64,000 bases of DNA from Sphingopyxis sp. 113P3. Its GTDB lineage: Bacteria > Pseudomonadota > Alphaproteobacteria > Sphingomonadales > Sphingomonadaceae. Below are positions 19,041 through 28,300 of the stretch, piece by piece. The notes under the pieces were generated by a model. It was not told the DNA's origin. It saw only the letters and a list, made by a program, of their open reading frames with translations, and searched no databases. A program made the position numbers and the translations under genes. Numbering within the stretch: position 1 is the stretch's first letter; each line of letters starts with the position of its first letter. The stretch spans positions 3,133,501 through 3,197,500 of the forward strand of contig NZ_CP009452.1 of NCBI RefSeq assembly GCF_001278035.1, given 5' to 3'.

Positions 19041-19435
19041 CGGGAAATCTCCTGCATCCTTTGGTCTTATCGGCGAAGAAATGGCAGCGCGTCCGGGAAC
19101 GGCGCGCGCCGGCGAGATAGCAGGGCACCAGGCGGCAGATATTCCGCCGCACTGATCGGGCCCTTGCCAAGCCAACGAGAGGTCCGCCCCTATTGTTCCG
19201 CCAATGGTCGCCTTGGGGCGAAGCAATGCGGTCTATTCTTGATCTGCTTTAAGATCAGGCCTCCCAGGAGACCTTTGCCCGGGCGGACGAACACTTGATC
19301 TTCGTCCAGTCCCGGATCCTGCGCGCGGTCCCGATGCGAAGCTTGGAACCAGCAGGCCCGCCGCTGCGCTTCAGCAACAGCCCAAGGGCGCACGCCCGCA
19401 GCGCGCCCTCGGCCTCCTCTTGAATGGAGATGATG
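19041..19435 (+). other. Intergenic region between divergent small genes
   Basis: About 395 bases without a convincing gene. It holds the EcfG-type promoter for the minus strand at 19174-19199. A weaker look-alike for the plus strand is GGAAC at 19345-19349 with CGCT 17 bases later. There is also a short hairpin near 19240 (TGATCT with AGATCA). Open frames here have no recognisable product. Confidence 0.6.
19174..19199 (-). promoter_or_regulatory. EcfG-type general stress promoter
   Basis: On the minus strand GGAAC (19199-19195) is separated by 17 bases from CGTT (19177-19174). This matches the published GGAAC-N16/17-CGTT consensus of alphaproteobacterial EcfG sigma factors exactly. Transcription would begin about 125 bases upstream of the SRPBCC start and run into the dehydrogenase, phosphatase and nnrD genes. 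Confidence 0.7.
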
Positions 19436-19612
19436 ATGGAATGGATGATTATGGCGGTCGCTGGACCGATTCTCCTCGGCCTTGGTCTGCTTTGGGCCAT
19501 TGCGAACAATCGGCGTTCGCGCGCCGAAAAGCAGCTGACCGAGGAAGCGACACGGCAGCGGCGCGCCGAAGAGCATGCCGCCGCAAAGGCTCGCGAAGCG
19601 GGCGCCGAGTAG
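19436..19612 (+). CDS. Small single-pass membrane protein
   Basis: A 58-residue protein with one N-terminal membrane helix (MEWMIMAVAGPILLGLGLLW) and a charged, probably cytoplasmic tail rich in Arg, Glu and Ala that could form a short coiled coil. Three in-frame ATG codons occur in a row at 19430, 19433 and 19436, after an earlier ATG at 19424. The last is preferred because GGAG stands 6 bases before it. It is divergent from the stress operon and may share its regulation. No function is known to me. Confidence 0.65.
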   Translation: MEWMIMAVAGPILLGLGLLWAIANNRRSRAEKQLTEEATRQRRAEEHAAAKAREAGAE

Positions 19613-19731
19613 CGACGGTCCGCAAGAGGGCCCGCTATCCGGGGTTGCAGAGGTTATATTGTGCGGGCCGCGTCCGGCGTTCGGGGCCGCCCTCCCTAGC
19701 GTGACGCCCGAGGGGATCAGGAAGACGCTCG

Positions 19732-21246
19732 ATGCTCGCACCGCAATCCGCTATCGGGGATGAAGAGCTCGAACGCGGCCTTCGCCGCCTCATTATCGAA
19801 GCGCTGTTCTCGAACACGACGGCTGCACTCACCACCGGGGTCGTCTTGACGGCCTTCGCGCTGCATCTCGGAGCAAATAACGCGACAATCGGACTTCTCG
19901 CTGCCCTGCCGTTCCTCGCCCAGCTCGCGCAGGTGCCGGCTATCGCGCTTGTCGAGCGTATCCGGCAGCGCAAACGCATTGCGGTTCTCTCGAGCGTTGC
20001 CGGGCGTTCGATGCTCGCGGTGATGGCATTTGCCCCTTTTGCAGGAGCCCTCGCGCTGCCGGGTCTTGTTGCAGCGACGCTAATCCTGTGCGTCTTCGGC
20101 GCCATTGGGGGCTGCGCATGGAACAGCTGGATGCGGGATCTGGCGCCCGAGGATCGCATCGGGCGGATATTCGCCCGGCGCACCATCTACGCAACGATGA
20201 CCACGCTCCTCGCCGGACTGGGCGCTGCCATCGCGCTTGAGTGGACGCCAGAGAGAAGTGCCATGCGCGACTTGGCCTTTGCCGGGCTTTACGCGCTGGG
20301 CTGCGCCGCGGGCCTTTTCAGCGCGTGGATCGTTGCGCGCATGCCCGAACCGCGCATGCCCGATATCGCAAGCGCCGGGCGGGGGCTCGCCGAGCAACTT
20401 CGCCGACCGCTTGGCGATGGCAATTTCAGGCAGCTCATCCTCTTTCTCGGAACATGGCAATTCGCGATCAACTTCGCGACGCCGTTCTTCACCGTCTATC
20501 TCGTCCGCCAGCTCGGCTACGACATGACGGTGGTCATGTCGCTGTCGATCGCGAGCCAGGTTGCGAACGCCATCACCCTTCGCAACTGGGGCGCTGCTGC
20601 CGACCGCTTTGCCAACAAGTCGGTCCTCCTCGTCGCGGCGCCGCTCTATATTATGTGCATCGCCGCGATGATCGGTGGCTCGCAAATTGCCGATGATCGG
20701 TTACGCCTCGCATGGCTTGCCGGCCTTCATCTCCTGATGGGCGCAGCGGTCGCCGGCGTGACCCTCGCGACCGCAAACATCGCGCTCAAGCTGTCGCCGC
20801 GGGGTGAGGCCGCCTCCTATCTCGCCGCGAGCGCGGTGGTAACGGCGCTCGCGGCGGGATCGGCCCCGATCCTCGGCGACATGCTCGCCGATTTCTTTGC
20901 AGCGCGCGAGCTTGAACTGGTCGGGCGCTGGACCAACCCCGAAGGCGTTTATACTTATCTATCGCTCGCGCTGAGCAACTGGGATTTCTACTTCTTGCTG
21001 TCCGCCCTTTTCGGCCTTTACGCGCTGCATCGCCTCGGTTTCGTGCGCGAGGCAGGCGAGGTCGGGCGCGACGAGATCGTGCGTCATATGCTTCGCGAAA
21101 CGCGCGGGACAATTCACAATTTCTCCACCGTCACCGGCCTCAAGGCGCTCACCGCTGTTCCTTCGAGCCTGGTGCGCGAACTGCGTGTCCGGCGCCGCTA
21201 CCGTCGGCTGCAGGCTTCGCGAAGCAGCGCGAGGGCCCCGAACTGA
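19732..21246 (+). CDS. MFS transporter of unknown substrate
   Basis: Inner-membrane carrier of 504 residues with about 12 hydrophobic segments. The N-terminal half has 'LLAALPFLAQLAQVPAIALV', and a typical loop reads 'WNSWMRDLAPEDRIGRIFAR'. A cytoplasmic C-terminal tail of about 65 residues ends in several Arg. It stands alone on the plus strand, about 120 bases from the small membrane protein. The substrate cannot be inferred. Confidence 0.85.
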   Translation: MLAPQSAIGDEELERGLRRLIIEALFSNTTAALTTGVVLTAFALHLGANNATIGLLAALPFLAQLAQVPAIALVERIRQRKRIAVLSSVAGRSMLAVMAFAPFAGALALPGLVAATLILCVFGAIGGCAWNSWMRDLAPEDRIGRIFARRTIYATMTTLLAGLGAAIALEWTPERSAMRDLAFAGLYALGCAAGLFSAWIVARMPEPRMPDIASAGRGLAEQLRRPLGDGNFRQLILFLGTWQFAINFATPFFTVYLVRQLGYDMTVVMSLSIASQVANAITLRNWGAAADRFANKSVLLVAAPLYIMCIAAMIGGSQIADDRLRLAWLAGLHLLMGAAVAGVTLATANIALKLSPRGEAASYLAASAVVTALAAGSAPILGDMLADFFAARELELVGRWTNPEGVYTYLSLALSNWDFYFLLSALFGLYALHRLGFVREAGEVGRDEIVRHMLRETRGTIHNFSTVTGLKALTAVPSSLVRELRVRRRYRRLQASRSSARAPN

Positions 21247-21472
21247 TATCCCCGTCCGGACATTCCCCTCCAGACGTTCCCGCCCTCGGGCGCTGAGCGC
21301 TCCCGACACATGGCGTCAAGACGAGCCTGCCGATGTGCCACAAAAGTGCTGCCGGCCAAGGCAATCCGACGTGTCGCTGCCCTGCGAGTGGATTCGAGCT
21401 GCTGCCATGTCGACCGGCGCAACTTCGTTGGCCCGGGATGCGTCTCTTGGACGTCATGCAAGGAGATGGGCA

Positions 21473-21628
21473 ATGAACAGGCCTGACAGCCGCGACGACG
21501 GCACGCAAAGCGGTCCTGGCGAACAAATCCGCCCTAGAGAAAAGAAGCCGGTCAGCGACGGGCCGGCGGGCGAGGAGGATCGCGCGGGTCCCGGCCAGCC
21601 GGTTGCGCCGGAAGGAGACAAGAAATGA
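21473..21628 (+). CDS. Small disordered hydrophilic protein A
   Basis: A 51-residue protein, almost wholly charged or polar with many Pro, Gly, Asp, Glu and Lys residues, and no Cys or Trp. AAGGAGA precedes its ATG. Its stop overlaps the start of the next small gene (ATGA), so the two are probably translated as a pair. Low-complexity hydrophilic proteins like this often appear in stress regulons, but no family is recognised and the function is unknown. Confidence 0.6.
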   Translation: MNRPDSRDDGTQSGPGEQIRPREKKPVSDGPAGEEDRAGPGQPVAPEGDKK

Positions 21629-21867
21629 CAAGATTTCGCAAGGTCGGTCACGTACCGACCGAAAAGACCAACCACCCGAACATCTCGACGGAGAACCAGC
21701 CCGAAGGGGCCGCAAGGCGACCGAGCGATACGCTCGACCGCGAACCTGCGCGCGATCCCGAAAGCGGTGGGAGCATTCCGGCAGATTATAACCCCGAGAG
21801 CGGAACGCGCGTTGGCGAAGAAGACGATACGCGCTCCGGACGCAAGGGTGAGGGGCAGCCGCGGTAA
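21625..21867 (+). CDS. Small disordered hydrophilic protein B
   Basis: An 80-residue protein with the same character as its upstream partner: rich in Asp, Glu, Arg, Pro and Gly, with a repeated 'NPESGT'/'DPESGG'-like phrase and no hydrophobic core. GGAAGGAGA stands just before the ATG. The overlap with the previous stop points to coupled translation. Intrinsically disordered, function unknown. Confidence 0.6.
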   Translation: MTRFRKVGHVPTEKTNHPNISTENQPEGAARRPSDTLDREPARDPESGGSIPADYNPESGTRVGEEDDTRSGRKGEGQPR

Positions 21868-22016
21868 CACCCGCGGTTGCATCTCTCGCTCGATTATAAC
21901 CCGAGTTAGCATTCCAGAATCTTGTCGGCGGCGTTGTACGCTTTACCGAAGGGAGGGCTGTTGGTCAGGGACCCGTGCCATGTTAGACTTGGGCAAATAT
22001 AATGGAGTCGCAAGCC

Positions 22017-22313
22017 ATGGGCATGAGGGCCGATCGGGATCTTTGGGGCCAGGCGCTCGCCATCGAATCTCGATATGGGGATGGCGGGCCGGACATCCTT
22101 GCACGCAAGATCGACGCATGTCGCCGCGCGGGCGCGTTTTCCGAGGCCGAGTTCTGGCGTGACGTCGCAGCGTGCCTGACGGAATTGCACTCGATCCGTG
22201 GCCCTTTCGTGGGGAAAGCATGTGGTTCCCCCACCGACGGTGCTCGATCAGCGGCAAGGCCCGACCCTGTACGTCAGACTGCCCGCAATAAGACCTGTAT
22301 CAGCCCACGCTGA
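22017..22313 (+). CDS. Short conserved-looking hypothetical protein
   Basis: About 98 residues. The N-terminal 55 residues ('DLWGQALAIESRYGDGGPDI' and 'FWRDVAACLTELHSI') resemble short helical proteins common in sphingomonads; I recall these under a DUF6961-type label but could not verify it. The remaining 40 residues look random and may be read-through after a mutation. The ATG at 22017 is chosen because GGAG stands 9 bases before it; ATGs at 22002 and 22023 are alternatives. Function unknown. Confidence 0.55.
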   Translation: MGMRADRDLWGQALAIESRYGDGGPDILARKIDACRRAGAFSEAEFWRDVAACLTELHSIRGPFVGKACGSPTDGARSAARPDPVRQTARNKTCISPR

Positions 22314-22583
22314 GCAACGCGCCGCCGGGAAGCGATTGGCGCTTCCTCATCAAGCGTCACGACATGGCGGCCTCGGGACAGCGCCCAATTGGCCGCCAGA
22401 AGAGCGCAATCCCGCCCCCTTCCGGCCGCCTCAACTCGCAACGCTGGTCCACAACGTTCCCCGCAGGTAACGACTGTTCACGAGATAAATGATGGCTACC
22501 GAATTCTCGTCGCCATAAGCGGCGGCGAGGCGCGTGCCTGTACCCGCTCGGGCCTCGACTGGTCCGATCGTTTCGCGCCGTCA

Positions 22584-22787
22584 CTAATTGTTGAAATATC
22601 TCCGCGCGAGCTTGTCGATCTCTTCCGGCGAAGTCGGCTCACCCAACCGATCGTTGAGCGCTTGGATGCAGGCATCAAGCTGCGCGGCGATCTGATGCTC
22701 CCGTAGACGATCGAGCACGCCGATCAGCTCGACCAAGGCGTCGCGCACACCGCGCATTGCCGCCGAATGATTGGTGTCCTGGGTCAT
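22584..22787 (-). CDS. Small helical hypothetical protein
   Basis: A 67-residue protein, predicted almost entirely helical, with a Leu-heptad region ('LVELIGVLDRLREHQIAAQL') and a C-terminal 'PEEIDKLARRYFNN'. It looks like a real small protein: amino-acid composition is protein-like and the helices are amphipathic. There is no strong ribosome-binding site and no family I can name. It is followed across about 100 bases by the frameshifted winged-helix remnant on the same strand. Confidence 0.55.
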   Translation of the reverse strand: MTQDTNHSAAMRGVRDALVELIGVLDRLREHQIAAQLDACIQALNDRLGEPTSPEEIDKLARRYFNN

Positions 22788-22885
22788 GTCCGCCGCATTT
22801 GCTCATTGGATCGCCCGCAAATCGATAGCCAGCGGAATCCAAGTCTAGCAGAGCCCTCGCGCTAGTTGAAGTCCTAGATGGACTA

Positions 22886-23126
22886 TCAGTCTCTTCGAGA
22901 AACGGAACCAGTCGCACGGAATTGCGCCTTGCCCCCTTTATCCCATTCGGCGCAGACGACGCCAAGATCCTGGAGGAACGCCACAAGGCGGATTAGCGTC
23001 GAGGCGTGCAGTCCGGTTGCCGCCACAAGCTCGCACAGGGCTCGCGGTTCGTCGTCGAGCGCGCGAGCACGGTGTGCGCCAGGAGCGCGACGACGGGCGA
23101 GAGACAGCGGGCATTGAGATCCGTCA
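22886..23126 (-). pseudogene. Frameshifted small winged-helix regulator remnant
   Basis: From an ATG at 23126 the frame reads MTDLNARCLSPVVALLAHTV and then runs to an early stop. Two bases out of frame, the strand continues with 'DDEPRALCELVAATGLHAST' and 'LIRLVAFLQDLGVV', which looks like the helix-turn-helix of a MarR- or IclR-like winged helix, and ends at a TGA at 22886. Joining the frames gives about 80 sensible residues. The break falls in a CGCGC run, where loss of one CG would produce exactly this shift. It could also be two unrelated short frames. Confidence 0.45.
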
Positions 23127-23329
23127 TGCTATGATGACGTCATCGGCAAGGGGGTGCCTGCACGTTCCTCAGGCGGTGGGCGCCGAGCGCGCCCCTGTAC
23201 CGTTCGCGGACGGTCTTGGAACGTACGCCGCAGCTCGCACGAAGTGGAGCGTAGCGAAACGGAGTTCGAGCTGCGGGCGACGGCCTGAAGGGCGTATCTT
23301 TCCTGGACCGAGCCGATTCGTTGGGAGCG

Positions 23330-23507
23330 ACCAAATGCCCCCTTGTGGCGCGACCACCAGGGGGGGACGCGTGCCCCGACGGATTGGCCGCGATCCACGC
23401 CCCGTGGGAAGTCCGCGCCGGACCTGCACGACATGATCCGAGCGCCAGTACAGGGATCGACGATGATCGCGGTGGCTCGTGCGTAGTTGCGAGGAGAAGG
23501 ACATGCC
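23330..23507 (+). ncRNA. Candidate IS110 bridge RNA / structured leader
   Basis: The 381 bases before the IS110 transposase carry no credible gene but show two strong hairpins. One pairs 23338-23348 with 23354-23364 (11 bp, one mismatch, 5-base loop). The other pairs 23415-23422 with 23437-23445 (8 bp, one bulged A, 14-base loop). IS110-group elements are known to encode a structured bridge RNA in the noncoding end before the transposase. The position fits; the transcript and its guide loops are not proven. An 11-base repeat (GTGGGAAGTCC) stands at 23404-23414 and again past the transposase at 24762-24772. Confidence 0.4.
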
Positions 23508-24755
23508 ATGAACGATCAAGCACTTTGCTTTGCTGGCGTCGACTGGGCGTCGGCGAGCCATCATGTCGTCCTCACCGACGGTGACGGACGAAAGATCGGC
23601 GAGCGGATCTTTCCACATGGCGGCGAAGGTCTTGCCGAGATGGCGACCTGGCTAATCGCCACGAGTGACGCGGCGGATGCCAACCACGTGCTGGTTGCGA
23701 TTGAGGTACCGCACGGGCCCGTCGTCGAGACGCTGCTCGAGCGCGGTTTCCCCGTGCACGCGATCAACCCCAAACAGATGGATCGCTTCCGCGATCGCTT
23801 CACGCTCGCTGGCGCCAAGGACGACAGCCGCGACGCCGAAGTGATGGCCTCGGCCTTGCGCACCGATCGCGGCTGCTTCCGGTTGCTCGCGGTTGCTGAA
23901 CCGGTCGTCATCGAACTGCGCGAATGGTCGCGCATTACCGACGATCTGGTTGCCGAGCGTACCCGCCTCACCAATCGCATGCGCGAGCAGCTCTGGCGAT
24001 ACTTTCCGGCGATGCTCGAGCTCGGTGGACATCTCGAGGCCGAGTGGCTGCTCGACCTGTGGGAGCTTGCGCCGACGCCGGCTAGAGCCGCACGCTTGCG
24101 TGCGACTACGATAGAAAAACTGCTCAAGCGCCATCGCATCCGCCGCCTCGATGCGGCCGAGGTGCTCGCTGTCCTCCGCCAGCCGCCCCTCACCGTTGCT
24201 CCGGGCACGACTGAGGCAGCCTGCGACCATATTGCCACGCTTATGATGCGGATCCGCCTGGTAAACCGCCAGATCAAGAACGCCCATCAACGGCTGGATA
24301 CGTTGACTGCCCGCCTCGTCCCCGACGCGGAGACCAAGCCGGGGCAAGAGGAGCAGCATGACGTGGCGATCCTTGCATCCGTGCCAGGAATAGGAAGGAT
24401 CGTCCTCGCCGCGCTGCTCGCAGAAGCCTTCGATCCTCTGCAGCGACGAGACTACGCCGCCTTGCGCAGTCTGGCAGGAGTCGCGCCCGTAACCAAGCGT
24501 TCGGGAAAGAGCTGCATCGTTCTCCGGCGATACGCCTGCAACAGGCGGCTCGCAAATGCTGTGTATCACTGGGCGCGGACTGCCACACAGCATGACTCCA
24601 GGAGCAGGGCCAAATATGCCGCTCTGCGCGCCCGGGGTCACACCCACGCCCGCGCGCTCAGATCAGTCGGTGACCGCCTTCTCGCCGTTGCCTGCTCAAT
24701 GCTCAAATCGGGCTCGGTCTTTGCACCCTCCCGGGAAACCGCAATCGCAGCTTGA
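23508..24755 (+). CDS. IS110-family transposase/recombinase
   Basis: A 415-residue transposase. The N-terminal RuvC-like DEDD domain shows 'FAGVDWAS', 'VAIEVPHGP' and 'GAKDDSRDAEVMA'. The C-terminal Tnp_20-type domain carries 'LASVPGIGRIVLAALLAEAF' and the probable catalytic serine near 'PVTKRSGKS'. GAGGAGAAGG precedes the ATG at 23508; an earlier ATG five bases upstream hits a stop at once. IS110 elements lack terminal inverted repeats, so the ends cannot be fixed here. It appears full length and intact, unlike the winged-helix remnant on its left. Confidence 0.92.
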   Translation: MNDQALCFAGVDWASASHHVVLTDGDGRKIGERIFPHGGEGLAEMATWLIATSDAADANHVLVAIEVPHGPVVETLLERGFPVHAINPKQMDRFRDRFTLAGAKDDSRDAEVMASALRTDRGCFRLLAVAEPVVIELREWSRITDDLVAERTRLTNRMREQLWRYFPAMLELGGHLEAEWLLDLWELAPTPARAARLRATTIEKLLKRHRIRRLDAAEVLAVLRQPPLTVAPGTTEAACDHIATLMMRIRLVNRQIKNAHQRLDTLTARLVPDAETKPGQEEQHDVAILASVPGIGRIVLAALLAEAFDPLQRRDYAALRSLAGVAPVTKRSGKSCIVLRRYACNRRLANAVYHWARTATQHDSRSRAKYAALRARGHTHARALRSVGDRLLAVACSMLKSGSVFAPSRETAIAA

Positions 24756-24817
24756 TAAACGGTGGGAAGTCCCCCCCTTCCGCTTCGCCCGACCGCGCCG
24801 CGCGGGTGATCCACCAG

Positions 24818-25366
24818 CTATCGCGTGCGAAGCGACTTAGGGCCGGACTGCCGAGCCCCATCGGCGCGTCCTTCGCCATCGTCCGCTTCAGAGTCGGTTC
24901 CGGCGGGAAAAAGCTGCTGGAGCATGCCAAGCATGGCGGTGCGGCCGCGTTCGGTGAGGCGCACGATCACCCGCCGGCGATCGAACGGGTCAGGAAAGCG
25001 CTCGATGAGGCGTGCCTCTTCAAGTCGGTCGATCCGCCGCATCGCCGCGGCGACCGATTCCCCAGAGCTCAAAATAAGCTGCTTGACGAAGAGGATGCCG
25101 CCTTCCTCGTGGCTGATGAACAGTTCGAGGATCATGTCCCACGCGGAATCGCGTAGCAAACCCTTGGGGAGGTCGCGCGCCATGCGCAGGCGTGCCTGCA
25201 GTAGCTGCCGCGCGCCGTCCACGAGCCTGCGCTCGCCCACACTCGCGCCGCTCGCCGCCGCTTGCGACAGGGCGCCAATCGTGCGCACCGCGGCCGGCGA
25301 ATGCGCCTCAGCGCTAACGCTGTCCTTGAGGCTGCTCGCACGCCCCCGGGTCTCTTCGTCACGCAT
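24818..25366 (-). CDS. MarR-like winged-helix regulator 1 of the secretion locus
   Basis: A 182-residue protein. A variable N-terminus of about 60 residues precedes a winged helix ('DSAWDMILELFISHEEGG', 'SSGESVAAAMRRIDRLEEAR' and 'DPFDRRRVIVRLTERGRTAM'), the last being a MarR-type wing. The start at 25366 follows AGGGG and overlaps the Mur-ligase fusion gene by 8 bases; a longer frame to 25414 lies wholly inside the upstream gene. It shares the 'AWDM.LEL..SH.E' core with the gene at 37871, so the two look like paralogues at the two ends of the locus. Probable target: the secretion operon itself (inference). Confidence 0.82.
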   Translation of the reverse strand: MRDEETRGRASSLKDSVSAEAHSPAAVRTIGALSQAAASGASVGERRLVDGARQLLQARLRMARDLPKGLLRDSAWDMILELFISHEEGGILFVKQLILSSGESVAAAMRRIDRLEEARLIERFPDPFDRRRVIVRLTERGRTAMLGMLQQLFPAGTDSEADDGEGRADGARQSGPKSLRTR

Positions 25367-28300
25367 CAGCCCCTCCCGCCATTTTCGCGCCGGTTTCTGG
25401 CGCGCTCCGAGCACCTGCGCCGCCGGCCTGCGCGGCTGCGAGCTGCTTCAGCCAGTCGACGAGTTCGTAGATCAGGCTCCCGTGGGAGCCCTTGAGGAGA
25501 AGCAGATCGCCATCATCGAGATCGGACAGCAGATCCGCTTTCAGTGCTTCGGGCGCGTCGACTCGGAAACCGCGCCGCTCGGCGGGGATGGCGTGCCAGA
25601 AATCTGCGTAGAGCGGGCCGACAGCATGGACGCGGTCGACGCCGCTTGCGACGACGAGTGGAGCCAGTGCTCGATGATAGGCGGCGGCCTCGGGTCCGAG
25701 TTCGCGCATTTCTCCGAGGACCGCGATCTTGCGACCGCTGCCGCGCGCTTGAGCGAGAAGCGAGAGAGCAGCGGCCATCGAGCCCGGATTGGCATTATAG
25801 GCCTCGTCGATGAGAGTGATGCGGCGCGCCCCGAGGCGGAGCTGCTTGGATGCTCCGCGCCCATCGAGGGGTCGAAAGTGCGCGAGGCTGGCCATGGCTG
25901 CGTCGAGCTCATGTCCAGCGGAGGCGACAGCGGCAAGAACTGCGAGGCTGTTGAGCGCCATGTGCCGCCCCGGCGCCCCTAGCACATAATCGACCTTCCG
26001 GCCGTCTATCTCGGCGAAGACCCGTCCGCTGACCGGGTCTTGGTCGAGCAGCCGGAAATCGCAGCCCCGCGATATCCCATAATGGAGAATATCGAGGCCA
26101 CGCTCGCGGGCTGCCATATGGACGCGGCTCCATTCGGCCATCTCGCGGTTCAACACCGTGACGCCACCGGGCTGCATGCCCGCGAAGATTACACTCTTGC
26201 GCGCCGCGACAGTCGCGAGATTGCGGTGATATTCGAGATGCGCCGGCAGGATATTGGTGAAAAGCGCGATGTCAGGGCGCGCGAGACGCGTATTTCGCGC
26301 CATCCGCCCGATCGCGAGCTCGAGAACGATGTGGGGCGTATCCCACGGAATCGAGGCGAGGTTCCAGGCAATGCCGTGCGGGAGATTGGCGTTGTGCCTA
26401 GTCTGCCCGACCGGGCCATAGGCCGCGAGGGCATGCCCGAGCATCGCTACCGCGGTGGTCTTCCCCGCGCTTCCGGTGACCGCCAGCACCTTGCCCCTCA
26501 TCTGGCGGCGGGCATATTCGCCGAGCGCGAGGATGGCGCGGTTCAGATCATCGACAGCGAGGCGGCTTGTGCCCAAGTCCATTTCGGCTCCCGCCGGCCC
26601 TACAAGACAGGCCGCGGGCGGATGCGCAAGCTGAGCGAGGCGCCCGCGTGCAATCCCCACCTCGCCCTCGGCGAACCGCACCGCGACCATGTCGGCCGGG
26701 CGCATGGTCACCGGCGCGATACAGAGACCGCTTGCAGACCAGGCCGGCGGCGGGGGCGCGGCCCAGCGCCCACCCGTCGCGCGCGCAACATCGGCGGCAG
26801 TCCAGCGCTGCGCGCGCGGTGCGAGCGATGGGGTTTCGTGGGCAAAGCCGCCGCGCGCCTCGCATTCCAGCAGATAATTTCGGTAGGCAATCAGTCCGGA
26901 AAGATAATGTTCCACATCGTCGATGCGGACGCGGAAGGCGTGATGGCGGATGAAGAAGCTCCCGGCCATCTTGCGCGGCGCGGCGAAGAACATCGCGAGC
27001 TCGGGCCAGAAATGGCCATTGAGCAGATAGGCGGCGCGGTGGTGGAGAGCCCTGTAGAAGCGCGCGATGTCGAGCCCCTCGAGCATGGGTTCGCGCGCAG
27101 GATCGGCGCGGAGCCGGTCGATCATCTTCTCGGCCGCCATCATCAGTTCCAGCAGCGTCGGAAATGTTGTGATGCGCTCCTCGACGAACCCGAGGTGGTC
27201 GCGGATATTATCGAGCCCGAAGCGGAACCAGGCGTCCTTCGGCCGGTGCATGGTGAGTTCGTTGACGCAATAGCCGAGCCAATGATCGTGCGCCGTCCAG
27301 TGTCGCGCGCGGATGAAATGCCCAAAAGCATGCTCCACCGCAGCGAGCCAGCGCGCCTCGCGGGTGAGACCGTAGAGCCGCATCAGCGCGAACGCGGCTT
27401 CGCCGTCATAATAGATGGTACGGAAGCGCTCCTTGAGCGCTAGCTGCGGGTAGGTCAGCACATGATCGAAGCAACCGGTCGCTGCGTCCTGCATGTGGAG
27501 AATGCCGGCGCCGAGGGCGTTGAGCAGGGCGGCGTGGCGCGCGTCCCCCGTCAGGTGGCGATGCTTGACGAGTGCGATTATGGCAACCGCGTTGCCGCCG
27601 AGCTTGATTTCGTCGTTGGCCTCGACGAGGAAGGCCGCGCGTTCGCCGCCTGGAAGATCGATCGCCCGGATGAGGTCGCGGGTCAGGCAGGCGAGCGCTC
27701 GATCGATCGCGGCGCCGAGGTCGGCGTCGCGCGTAACCTCCCAGGCCTCGAGCATCGCGTAGAGGCTGCTCGCGTGGCGCAAATTGTTGTAGGTCCCGAT
27801 CGGCCGGTCGAAGCAAGGGTGCCACCCATAATGGAAGCGACCGTCCGCCTGCACCTGCGAGGCCAGATAGCGGCTGCCGTCGTTGACGAGCTGCCAGAGC
27901 TCGTCAGGCCCGAGGCGCGAAAGCATGCGGCGCCCGGCATCGAGACCCGCTCCCCCGAGCGGATGAACGGTGCCGTCGTCGCCCGCAAAAAGCCCCTTGG
28001 TGGTGAAGAGCCACACCGCTCTCTCGTCGGCGAAGGAGAGCGTCTTGAGGCCGTGTCGCTTCGCGGCATAAAGTCGGAAATTGCGCTCGTTGAGACAGGC
28101 AGATGGCTGACCCGGCCCCCCGTAGAGCATCGCGTTGGCGTTGAGCTCGGTTTCGAGGAAGGCGTGGTCAAATTCGGCGTCGAGCGCGATCCCCACCCTG
28201 ACATAGTTGCGCTTGATCCGGGCGAGCCGATCGCGAAGCTCCCCCCATGTGGTCCGTTCGGCGGCGTCGGCCCAGTCGGCGCGCAGCCAGCAACCCTCGG

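Noticed and set aside
19345..19370. Second EcfG-like promoter (GGAAC with CGCT) for the small membrane protein
   Set aside because: The -10 element differs from CGTT at one of four key bases; too weak to list as a promoter.
23017..23436. 139-residue plus-strand frame before the IS110 transposase
   Set aside because: It has random composition, overlaps both hairpins and has no ribosome-binding site.
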